Positions 1 to 4,742 of a stretch of DNA of 5,002 nt are shown here, in pieces. Source of the DNA: Chloroflexota bacterium (GTDB lineage: Bacteria; Chloroflexota; UBA4733); the NCBI GenBank assembly GCA_025449435.1, contig JANWJO010000069.1, positions 1 through 5,002 on the forward strand, in the 5' to 3' direction. Position 1 is the first letter of the stretch; each line of letters begins with the position of its first letter. The position numbers were made by a program, and so were the translations under genes. The notes beneath the pieces were generated by a model, which saw only the letters and a list, made by a program, of their open reading frames with translations, ran no database searches and had not been told where the DNA came from.

Positions 1-1
1 C

Positions 2-607
2 GGACCCGCCGTGCTGGCCGCCAACGGCTCCGCCATTGGCATCGTAGCCATCGCCGGTACTGGATCGCTCATCTGGGGGCAAAATCGAGATGGAGTGAGC
101 GCGCGCGTTGGCGGTTGGGGGTATCTGCTAGGCGACGAGGGTAGTGGCTTTGATGGGGGAAGGCGGAGCCTCATCACTGTGCTCGCGGCCAACGATGGCA
201 GGGTCGCCGCCGATGCCCTCACCCAGGCAGTTCTACGCCATTTCGGCCTTTCGTCGCCCCCCGATCTGGTCAAGCGGATCTACAGTTCACCGAACGCGCG
301 TGAGGACATCGCGGGCGTAGGGCCCGTAACCGTGGCGCTCGCCGACACCGGCGACGAACTGGCGGCCGGGTTAGTGGACCGCAGTGCACACGAGTTAGCG
401 GCCCAAGTGAGCGCAACCATTCACAAGCTCTGGATTGAAGCGGAGACGTTCCCTGTCATCGCATCGGGCGGGTTGCTCAGCTCGCCACGCTTGCTTCGCC
501 TGCTGGCGCAAGGGCTGAGCGAGTTTTCCGGTGCGTCAGTCGAGCGGCCCGCTCGCAGTGCAGCAGAAGGGGCAGCGCTGCTCGCGCTGCAAGCAGCTCG
601 CGGCTAA
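2..607 (+). CDS. BadF/BadG/BcrA-family ATPase, probable sugar (GlcNAc-type) kinase, 5'-truncated
   Basis: The reading frame is open to the left window edge, so this is the C-terminal 201 residues of a protein whose family is usually about 300 or more residues long. The N-terminal phosphate-binding Asp-Gly-Gly-Gly-Thr region lies outside the window. Visible ASKHA-fold landmarks are IAGTGS (bases 50-67), the family-typical GWGYLLGDEGSGF (113-151), the adenosine-loop-like ASGGLL (461-478) and a C-terminal P-x5-EGAALLA stretch. Known members phosphorylate N-acetylglucosamine, glucosamine or muropeptide sugars, or activate acyl-CoA dehydratases. The absence of a visible Cys-containing iron-sulfur motif and the neighbouring gnd gene make a cytoplasmic sugar kinase more likely than a dehydratase activator. 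The substrate cannot be read from this fragment. The GTG at position 11 is an internal codon, not a credible start. Confidence 0.85.
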   Translation, partial: GPAVLAANGSAIGIVAIAGTGSLIWGQNRDGVSARVGGWGYLLGDEGSGFDGGRRSLITVLAANDGRVAADALTQAVLRHFGLSSPPDLVKRIYSSPNAREDIAGVGPVTVALADTGDELAAGLVDRSAHELAAQVSATIHKLWIEAETFPVIASGGLLSSPRLLRLLAQGLSEFSGASVERPARSAAEGAALLALQAARG

Positions 608-628
608 GATCCGCTCGACAATGCTGTG

Positions 629-657
629 TTGCGCGAGGGTGCGCGCGCCGTCATAAT
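629..657 (+). promoter_or_regulatory. Probable sigma-70-like promoter for gnd
   Basis: TTGCGC (629-634, four of six matches to TTGACA) is followed after exactly 17 bases by CATAAT (652-657, five of six matches to TATAAT). Transcription would begin near 664, giving a leader of about 30 bases before the gnd ATG. It lies in the 86-base gap after the kinase stop codon, so gnd can be expressed independently of the kinase. The call rests on hexamer and spacing match only. Confidence 0.5.
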
Positions 658-693
658 CGACTCCGGGAACGAACAAACGGAAATGGGCAAGAG

Positions 694-2103
694 ATGGCCG
701 CTCAGGTAGGTCTCGTCGGGCTCGCTGTCATGGGCGCAAATCTGGTGCTGAACCTGGAGAGCCGCGGTTTCAAGGTCGCCGTGTACAACCGCACCACCAA
801 GCGCACCGACGAATTTCTCGATGGTCCAGCCCGCGGAAAGGGCATTACTGGCGCTCGCACACTCGAAGAGTTCGTATCGTCACTCGAACACCCGCGCCGG
901 ATCATCCTGATGGTCCAGGCTGGCAACCCTGTAGATTCCATGATCGACCAGCTTCTGCCGTTGCTGGACAAAGGTGACGTGATCATGGATGGTGGCAACT
1001 CGCTGTTCCGTGACACTATTCGACGCAGCGCGACGTTGCAAGCTGCCGGCTTCAACTTCTTCGGAGTGGGTATTAGCGGCGGGGAAGAAGGCGCGTTACA
1101 CGGCCCGTCCATCATGCCTGGCGGACCGCAACTAGCCTATGAAGCGCATCTCGCGCCTCTGCTTAACGCTATCGCTGCAAAGGTGAGTGACGGTCCCTGC
1201 TGCACCTACATCGGTCCCGGCGGCGCAGGGCACTATGTCAAGATGACGCACAATGGCATCGAGTACGGCGACATGCAGTTGATTGCGGAAGCGTATGCCA
1301 TCCTCACCCATGTGCTCGGCATCCCGCCCGCGGAACTTAGCGCGATCTTTTCCAACTGGAACACCGGTGAACTCGATAGTTACTTGATCGAAATCACGTC
1401 CAAGGTCCTAGCCTTTGTCGATCCCGACACGGGCAAGCCACTGGTCGATCTGATTCTAGACAAGGCTGGCCAGAAGGGCACCGGACGTTGGACCTCGCAA
1501 GAGGCACTGGAGCTTGGTATCCCCATCCCGACCATCGATGCGGCCGTGTGGGCGCGCAATATCTCGGCGTTCAAGGACGAGCGCGTTGTCGCGTCCAAGC
1601 TGCTGTCCGTTGGCGGACTAGGGTCCGACGCCGACGCCAGCCGGCTGATCGAGTCTGTTCGCCAGGCACTGTACGCCGCCAAGATTGCTTCCTACGCGCA
1701 GGGCATGGCGATGCTGCGCGCGGCGTCGGCCGAGCATCAGTTCAACCTGAATTTGGCCGAAATCGCGCGCATTTGGAAGGGCGGCTGCATCATTCGAGCT
1801 CGATTGCTCAACGAGATCCAGCGCGCATTCACCCACGATCCCGACCTGCCCAACTTGTTGGTGGATGGCCAGTTTCGCGAGTCACTCGCGTCGTCACATC
1901 AAGGTTGGCGTTATGCCGTGCGCGTCGCGCTAGAAGCCGGCGTTCCGGTGCCCGCTCTGTCGGCCTCGCTCGCCTATTTTGACAGTTACCGGGCCGAGCG
2001 CCTGCCAGCCAACCTCATTCAAGGGCAGCGTGACTTCTTTGGTGCGCATACCTACCAGCGCATCGACAAGCCAGGGACTTTCCACACGCAATGGGAGGGC
2101 TAG
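694..2103 (+). CDS. gnd: 6-phosphogluconate dehydrogenase, decarboxylating (NADP-dependent)
   Basis: Oxidatively decarboxylates 6-phosphogluconate to ribulose 5-phosphate with reduction of NADP, the third step of the oxidative pentose phosphate pathway, in the cytoplasm. The 469 residues match the usual long, homodimeric form. The N-terminal Rossmann domain has G9-x-A11-x-x-G14, then N32-R33-T34, the residues that contact the 2'-phosphate of NADP in characterised enzymes. Substrate and catalytic residues are present: S128-G129-G130, K183, H186, N187 and E190, in the motif around GHYVKMTHNGIEYGD (179-193). The family signature DKAGQKGTGRWT is at 256-267. The C-terminal tail RLPANLIQGQRDFFGAHTY (436-454) carries R446 and H452, supplied across the dimer interface. 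The ATG at 694 begins the conserved VGLVGLAVMG strand just where expected; the upstream Shine-Dalgarno is weak. Its 3' end overlaps the next gene by 13 bases. Nothing essential is missing. Confidence 0.98.
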   Translation: MAAQVGLVGLAVMGANLVLNLESRGFKVAVYNRTTKRTDEFLDGPARGKGITGARTLEEFVSSLEHPRRIILMVQAGNPVDSMIDQLLPLLDKGDVIMDGGNSLFRDTIRRSATLQAAGFNFFGVGISGGEEGALHGPSIMPGGPQLAYEAHLAPLLNAIAAKVSDGPCCTYIGPGGAGHYVKMTHNGIEYGDMQLIAEAYAILTHVLGIPPAELSAIFSNWNTGELDSYLIEITSKVLAFVDPDTGKPLVDLILDKAGQKGTGRWTSQEALELGIPIPTIDAAVWARNISAFKDERVVASKLLSVGGLGSDADASRLIESVRQALYAAKIASYAQGMAMLRAASAEHQFNLNLAEIARIWKGGCIIRARLLNEIQRAFTHDPDLPNLLVDGQFRESLASSHQGWRYAVRVALEAGVPVPALSASLAYFDSYRAERLPANLIQGQRDFFGAHTYQRIDKPGTFHTQWEG

Positions 2104-2552
2104 TACCTCTTGGCACCGTCAGCGCGGCTCGGCGCCCTCCCCGCTTTCGTGTGCGTGCCGAGCCTGCAAGCTGGTCGCCAGGCCAACCAGCCAGCTTTCA
2201 GGTCGCTGGGGCGGGTTGCTGGGTCGCCGCGGCCCGGCTCGTCACCCTGCAGTGTGTGCCAGGCAGCCAGGTGACGTTCTACATCGTGCTGGACCGCCCT
2301 GGCACCAATTGGACGGCCAGCGACCTCGCCGCTACGGCGCTTATCACTGGCCCGCTGTCCGGACGGCTTGGCAGCTTCGATGTGACGGTCCAACAGTTGC
2401 CACCCGAAGCAGCGGGCAACACCCTGTGGATGCTACTAACACTCGGTATCTCAGAGGCGGTCGGCCCAGGGCGCTACAAGGGCCCGGTGGAAGTTCGCTG
2501 CGGCCAGCGCGTGGAGCCGTTTGCTCTCCTCCTCGACGTCCTGGAAATCTAG
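2091..2552 (+). CDS. Uncharacterised protein, 153 aa, overlapping gnd
   Basis: I do not recognise this family. The frame starts at an ATG inside the last codons of gnd (13-base overlap), which suggests translational coupling and shared transcription. Its codons have the G/C-rich third positions of the neighbouring genes, whereas the longer competing frame over the same DNA reads as an Arg/Ser/Pro-rich shadow. After a basic, low-complexity start (residues 1-24) the sequence alternates short hydrophobic strands with Gly/Pro turns, for example PGSQVTFYIVLDRPG (57-71) and the final VEPFALLLDVLEI (141-153). This suggests an all-beta, Ig-like or beta-sandwich fold. Cysteines lie at 43, 55 and 137. 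There is no clear signal peptide or membrane helix. A start at GTG 2151 is possible but lacks a ribosome-binding site. Function is unknown; location after gnd does not prove a metabolic role. Confidence 0.65.
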   Translation: MGGLVPLGTVSAARRPPRFRVRAEPASWSPGQPASFQVAGAGCWVAAARLVTLQCVPGSQVTFYIVLDRPGTNWTASDLAATALITGPLSGRLGSFDVTVQQLPPEAAGNTLWMLLTLGISEAVGPGRYKGPVEVRCGQRVEPFALLLDVLEI

Positions 2553-2573
2553 CGGTGGGCTCCACGCAACCAG

Positions 2574-2579
2574 TATTAT
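2574..2579 (+). promoter_or_regulatory. Possible -10 element for the receiver gene
   Basis: TATTAT matches TATAAT at five of six positions and lies in the 133-base gap before the receiver gene. No -35 hexamer is recognisable 16-18 bases upstream, so this is a weak candidate. The gap also holds a small inverted repeat GCCTC-AAC-GAGGC (2659-2671) just before the ribosome-binding site. No terminator with a T-run is visible after the preceding gene, so read-through from gnd is also possible. Confidence 0.25.
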
Positions 2580-2673
2580 GTGCGTCAGGTAAGACAGTGG
2601 TGCGCGGAAAGGCGTAGTCTTCCATCTACGTGAGTGTGGCTGGCGGAACGCGGAGTAGGCCTCAACGAGGCAC

Positions 2674-2678
2674 AGGAG
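2674..2678 (+). promoter_or_regulatory. Ribosome-binding site deciding the receiver gene start
   Basis: AGGAG lies 7 bases before the ATG at 2686 but only 1 base before the in-frame TTG at 2680. The spacing therefore selects ATG 2686 as the start and gives a 125-residue protein. A 13-base hairpin (GCCTC-AAC-GAGGC) ends 2 bases upstream of it and would leave the site exposed. Confidence 0.8.
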
Positions 2679-2685
2679 CTTGACC

Positions 2686-3063
2686 ATGGCAAAGGTGCTG
2701 ATCGTTGACGACGACGCTGTCATCGTCCAGTTGGTGCGCGAGATCCTCCAGGAGGAGGGATATGTGGTCGTGGAGTCGTCGGAGCCGTTGCGCGTGTATG
2801 ACATGGCCAAAACCGAAAAGCCCGACGTCGTCCTCCTCGACATTATGATGCCCTATCTCGATGGTTGGGATGAGCTCACCCTGTTGCACATCGACCCGGA
2901 GACGAGCCGGATACCTGTGATCTTTGTCACGGCCAAGCACGGCGAGTTTGAAACACTCACACCGGAACGGCGGCGCGAGTTCTTCGACTACCTGTACAAG
3001 CCGTTCGAACTGGACACACTGGTCGCCAAAGTGAAGGCGGCCGTGGCCTCACATCATCAATAG
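2686..3063 (+). CDS. Stand-alone response regulator receiver (CheY-like) protein
   Basis: A 125-residue protein that is all receiver domain. From the ATG at 2686: beta-1 KVLIVDDD with acidic pocket D9/D10, phosphoacceptor D52 in VVLLDIMMPYLDGW (48-61), switch threonine T82 in IPVIFVTAK, switch aromatic Y102 and invariant K105 in the YKPF motif (104-107). All residues needed for phosphotransfer and magnesium binding are present. There is no DNA-binding or enzymatic output domain, so it should work by protein-protein contact like CheY or Spo0F, or as a relay in a phosphorelay. No histidine kinase, chemotaxis or phosphatase gene lies in the window, so its partner is unknown. The single-domain state is seen directly, because the stop follows the last receiver helix. 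It converges on the next minus-strand gene with 23 bases between them. Confidence 0.95.
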   Translation: MAKVLIVDDDAVIVQLVREILQEEGYVVVESSEPLRVYDMAKTEKPDVVLLDIMMPYLDGWDELTLLHIDPETSRIPVIFVTAKHGEFETLTPERRREFFDYLYKPFELDTLVAKVKAAVASHHQ

Positions 3064-3086
3064 CCACCCGTACGGCGAAGGCAGCT

Positions 3087-3530
3087 TCAGGAACCCAGCA
3101 ACTGCGGCAGGATGATGGCCACAACGACGAGGATGACGCAGGCACCCACCGTGAGGAGGGCCACCTTCCGCAGGTCATGCTTGACGTAAGAATAATCACC
3201 GAATAAGGCGGTCGTGGCGCTGCGCGCGCGCGCTGTCCCCGCCACCAGCGTGGCGCCCGGTGCTGCGAGATTGACGGGTGCCCGACCTTCAGATAAAGGC
3301 TGTGGCAATTTTGCTGGCGGCTGTGCCGGGATCGAGCGTTGCGCGGTGGAACTGGTGCGGGTAGCGGTACTCGCCACTCGAGGTGCTTCTGGGCGGGACG
3401 TTGCGGGGCTCGTCCGGCGCTGCGGTGAGGTCGTTGCAGGCGGTCGGGCTACATGTTGACCTGATTGCACGCCGGCCGGTTTGGCTGGTGCGGCACTGAC
3501 GCGCACATCAACGTGAGGGCGTTTGGGCAT
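3087..3530 (-). CDS. Pro/Ala-rich protein with one C-terminal transmembrane helix, unknown function
   Basis: 147 residues. Residues 1-105 are low complexity, rich in Pro, Ala, Ser, Thr and Arg with almost no acidic residues, and are predicted to be disordered and strongly basic. A short conserved-looking segment, GDYSYVKHDLRKVA (111-124), precedes one hydrophobic helix of about 20 residues (124-144) ending LPQLLGS. With the hydrophobic segment at the very C-terminus and basic residues just before it, the protein looks tail-anchored with the disordered part in the cytoplasm. The start is supported by GGAGAG (complement of 3537-3542) 6 bases before the ATG. Similar small proteins with a Tyr-rich segment before one or more membrane helices seem familiar from Chloroflexota genomes, but I cannot name a family. 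It lies 68 bases below the csoR-trxA gene cluster on the same strand and may have its own promoter. Confidence 0.7.
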   Translation of the reverse strand: MPKRPHVDVRVSAAPAKPAGVQSGQHVARPPATTSPQRRTSPATSRPEAPRVASTATRTSSTAQRSIPAQPPAKLPQPLSEGRAPVNLAAPGATLVAGTARARSATTALFGDYSYVKHDLRKVALLTVGACVILVVVAIILPQLLGS

Positions 3531-3574
3531 CGGTCACTCTCCAGTGCGCGCCACGTCTGCACGTACGTTGTGCG

Positions 3575-3580
3575 AGTATA
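3575..3580 (-). promoter_or_regulatory. Candidate -10 element for the tail-anchored protein gene
   Basis: On the minus strand this reads TATACT, five of six matches to TATAAT and identical to the csoR -10 element, within a shared GGTATACT octamer. Initiation near 3568 would give a leader of about 38 bases that includes the good ribosome-binding site at 3537-3542. No -35 hexamer is visible at 17 bases (the sequence there is GCTGAG). The space it would bracket is filled by the 14-base palindrome at 3586-3599. Confidence 0.35.
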
Positions 3581-3585
3581 CCCCA

Positions 3586-3599
3586 AGCGCCTAGGCGCT
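3586..3599. repeat. Perfect 14-base palindrome between two minus-strand genes
   Basis: AGCGCCTAGGCGCT is self-complementary over all 14 bases. It begins at the last base of the stop codon of the 86-residue ORF and ends 5 bases before the TATACT -10 candidate of the next gene. As RNA it could form only a 5-bp stem with a CTAG loop and no following T-run, so it is a poor terminator. As DNA it could be an operator for a dimeric regulator of the downstream gene. The palindrome is seen; its role is inferred. Confidence 0.45.
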
Positions 3600-3859
3600 C
3601 AGCCGTCATCCTGGTCATCGAGTTGGTTGTGAAGGCGAAAGATCTCCGCCCTGACGGCGGCCAGGGTGGTGAACCCCAACTCTTCCAGTTCCTCGGCGAG
3701 CGATTCGAGTTGCTCCAGTTTAAACAGCGACGCGGCAGTAGTGTCCGACGCTGCGTTGCGTGAGTGCGACGCAGCACCGCTGCTGGGGGGAGGCGCATTG
3801 CCGGTCTTAACCCGGGGAGGCCCCAGCTTGGTAGCCGGGGCCCGCTTGCGGTTCGTCAT
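3599..3859 (-). CDS. Small uncharacterised protein, 86 aa, translationally abutting trxA
   Basis: Its ATG (complement of 3857-3859) directly follows the trxA stop codon (3860-3862) with no base between, and no Shine-Dalgarno stands out upstream, so its translation is probably coupled to trxA. Codon use is high in G/C at third positions, as in true genes nearby. Residues 1-43 are basic, Pro/Ala/Ser-rich and probably disordered. Residues 44-82 (from SLFKLEQLESLAEELEELG onward) are a strongly acidic, heptad-like helical region with Leu repeats, followed by an acidic DDQDDG end. It has no cysteine, no signal peptide and no membrane segment. The charge split suggests a small adaptor that binds another protein or nucleic acid, but I recognise no family and assign no function. 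The frame is bounded by the 14-base palindrome at its stop. Confidence 0.65.
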   Translation of the reverse strand: MTNRKRAPATKLGPPRVKTGNAPPPSSGAASHSRNAASDTTAASLFKLEQLESLAEELEELGFTTLAAVRAEIFRLHNQLDDQDDG

Positions 3860-4195
3860 TTACGACAGAAAGGCGAGGTGCTCTTTCAGATCGTCGACGA
3901 GCTTGCCCTTGTTGCGAAACCCAACAATGCGCTCGACCGGTTCGCCGCCCTTGAACAGGATCAAGGTGGGGATCGCCTGCACTTGGTAGCGCATGGCGGT
4001 CTCGCCGTTAACGTCCACATCGAGCTTGGCTACCGTGAGTTCGGTCTGATACTTGCCCGCGAGCTCTTCGACCACGGGAGCCACCATACGGCACGGTCCA
4101 CACCACGTAGCCCAAAAGTCGACGAGAACTGGCTTGTCAGACTCGAGGACATCGGTCTGGAAGCTACTATCGGTTACTGGCTTAGCGTACGCCAC
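3860..4195 (-). CDS. trxA: Thioredoxin
   Basis: A cytoplasmic 111-residue thioredoxin that reduces protein disulfides and is itself reduced by thioredoxin reductase (not in the window). Numbering coincides with E. coli thioredoxin 1: buried D26, active site W31-C32-G33-P34-C35, K57, cis-proline P76 within AIPT, G84 and G92. The fold is complete and there is no signal peptide, so it is not a secreted or cytochrome-maturation thioredoxin. The start is a GTG (complement of 4193-4195), chosen because GAGGAAGG (complement of 4202-4209) lies 6 bases upstream and the first strand is then full length. It is the second gene after csoR, 66 bases below it and on the same strand. Co-transcription predicts induction by copper. 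No convincing separate promoter is visible in the 66-base gap, though one cannot be excluded. Confidence 0.97.
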   Translation of the reverse strand: MAYAKPVTDSSFQTDVLESDKPVLVDFWATWCGPCRMVAPVVEELAGKYQTELTVAKLDVDVNGETAMRYQVQAIPTLILFKGGEPVERIVGFRNKGKLVDDLKEHLAFLS

Positions 4196-4239
4196 AGCAC
4201 ACCTTCCTCGTGCATAAGCACAAGATGTACACGCCTAAG

Positions 4240-4259
4240 TTGCCGCACCATTGCGGCAA
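4240..4259 (-). other. Hairpin between csoR and trxA (possible attenuator or mRNA end-protecting stem)
   Basis: TTGCCGCA and TGCGGCAA form a perfect 8-bp stem with a 4-base loop, starting 2 bases after the csoR stop codon. On the transcribed minus strand it is followed by CTTAGGCG rather than a T-run, so it is unlikely to be a strong intrinsic terminator. It could cause partial termination or act as a processing or stability element that sets different levels of csoR and trxA mRNA. A second, weaker stem (GTGC-TTAT-GCAC, complement of 4211-4222) lies just before the trxA ribosome-binding site. Confidence 0.55.
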
Positions 4260-4261
4260 GG

Positions 4262-4513
4262 TCAGCGCACTCGGAGAAACAGACGGAGTGCCTCGTTGAT
4301 CGCGCCTTTCGCGCCGTCGGGAAGCTGGCCCTCTGCCAGGCAATCGTCGACGTGCTCAGTGAGGAGTGAGATGCTGACACTATCGATCGCCGAACGAACG
4401 GCCATCAATTGCGTGAGCAAATCACCACAGGTGCGGCCATCCTCGACCATGCGATGGATGCCGCGCACCTGCCCCTCGATCTTGCGTAGACGCAAGCAAA
4501 GGTCTGATTCCAC
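4262..4513 (-). CDS. csoR: CsoR-type copper-sensing transcriptional repressor (DUF156 family)
   Basis: An 83-residue all-helical repressor of the CsoR/RcnR/FrmR family, recognisable from RKIEGQVRGIHRMVEDGRTC (10-29) and the helix DLLTQLMAVRSAID (31-44). The metal ligands are C29, H54 and C58, spaced 25 and 4 apart exactly as C36, H61 and C65 of Mycobacterium tuberculosis CsoR. This Cys-His-Cys set indicates Cu(I), as opposed to RcnR (His-rich, Ni/Co), FrmR (formaldehyde) or CstR (two Cys without the His). E74 aligns with the second-shell Glu81 of that protein, while its Tyr35 is replaced by T28. C6 is an extra cysteine in the first helix. Start is GTG at 4513: an in-frame TAG lies 9 bases upstream and AGGAG is correctly spaced. 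In the family, apo-protein binds DNA and Cu(I) binding releases it. An operator in its own promoter implies autoregulation. Confidence 0.93.
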   Translation of the reverse strand: MESDLCLRLRKIEGQVRGIHRMVEDGRTCGDLLTQLMAVRSAIDSVSISLLTEHVDDCLAEGQLPDGAKGAINEALRLFLRVR

Positions 4514-4519
4514 TGCATT

Positions 4520-4524
4520 CTCCT
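4520..4524 (-). promoter_or_regulatory. Ribosome-binding site fixing the csoR GTG start
   Basis: The minus strand reads AGGAG, 6 bases before the GTG start. An ATG in another frame (complement of 4516-4518) lies between them and would open a 62-residue shadow frame, so this spacing plus the family match decide for GTG. It overlaps the left edge of the operator by two bases. Confidence 0.8.
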
Positions 4525-4545
4525 ACCCCTACGGGGTATGGGTAG
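4523..4545. promoter_or_regulatory. CsoR-type operator
   Basis: The core TACCCCTACGGGGTA (4524-4538) is an inverted repeat with 6-base arms around a 3-base centre. It continues into TATGGGTAG, so that CTACCC (4523-4528) is also matched by GGGTAG (4540-4545), 11 bases further on. C- and G-tracts flanked by TA steps are the known style of CsoR-family operators such as the copZA operator of Bacillus subtilis. It covers the predicted transcription start (about 4537) and reaches the -10 box, so bound CsoR would block initiation. The repeat is seen; binding by this CsoR is inferred. Confidence 0.8.
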
Positions 4546-4572
4546 TATACCGAAAATCGGATGAAGTGCCAA
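4544..4572 (-). promoter_or_regulatory. Sigma-70-like promoter of the csoR-trxA operon
   Basis: On the minus strand TTGGCA (4567-4572, five of six) and TATACT (4544-4549, five of six) are separated by exactly 17 bases. Predicted initiation is near 4537, giving a leader of about 24 bases before the csoR GTG. A promoter this close to consensus would be strong unless repressed, in keeping with the operator that overlaps its start site. Confidence 0.75.
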
Positions 4573-4742
4573 GCCCCTGCTACGCAGTTGCAATCGTGCC
4601 AGCTAGGTCGAGGTGAGCTATAGCGTGCCCCGGTTGCGAAGGCGTGCCGGTCGTTCCGTACACTAGGACGGTATCGAAGTCGCGTCATTGCGCGGTACCC
4701 TATGCCAGGTAACAATACAACGATAAGAGGTAGCGCAAACGT
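4573..4742. other. Divergent intergenic region, upstream of csoR and the zinc-ribbon gene
   Basis: 170 bases with no gene that I can support. Toward the plus-strand gene a loose promoter candidate is TTGCGA (4634-4639) and TACACT (4659-4664), but the spacer is 19 bases, so it is weak. AAGAGG (4725-4730) is a possible ribosome-binding site, 12 bases from the ATG, longer than usual. No copy of the CsoR operator is seen on this side. Confidence 0.4.

Noticed and set aside
11..13. GTG as the start of the kinase
   Set aside because: The frame is open upstream to the window edge and about the first 100 residues of the family are missing, so this is internal.
1488..1982. A 164-codon plus-strand frame inside gnd
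   Set aside because: It lies wholly within the strongly conserved gnd coding sequence, and its translation is an Arg-rich shadow.
1979..2617. A 212-codon plus-strand frame longer than the 153-residue gene it covers
   Set aside because: Its product is Arg/Ser/Pro/Gly-rich without strand or helix pattern, it overlaps the conserved C-terminus of gnd by over 120 bases, and the competing frame has the better codon use and starts at the gnd stop.
3064..3086. A bidirectional terminator between the convergent receiver and tail-anchored genes
   Set aside because: The 23 bases hold only the 8-base palindrome CCGTACGG and no T-run on either strand, too little to call a terminator.
3508..3798. A 96-codon minus-strand frame overlapping the 86-residue ORF
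   Set aside because: Arg-rich shadow; the alternative frame abuts trxA and has consistent codon use.
3764..4369. A 201-codon plus-strand frame across trxA
   Set aside because: It is antisense to the unmistakable trxA and to parts of csoR and the 86-residue ORF, and has no recognisable domain.
4673..4716. Promoters for the zinc-ribbon gene at TACCCT (4696) or AACAAT (4711)
   Set aside because: Neither has a -35 hexamer better than chance at the right spacing.
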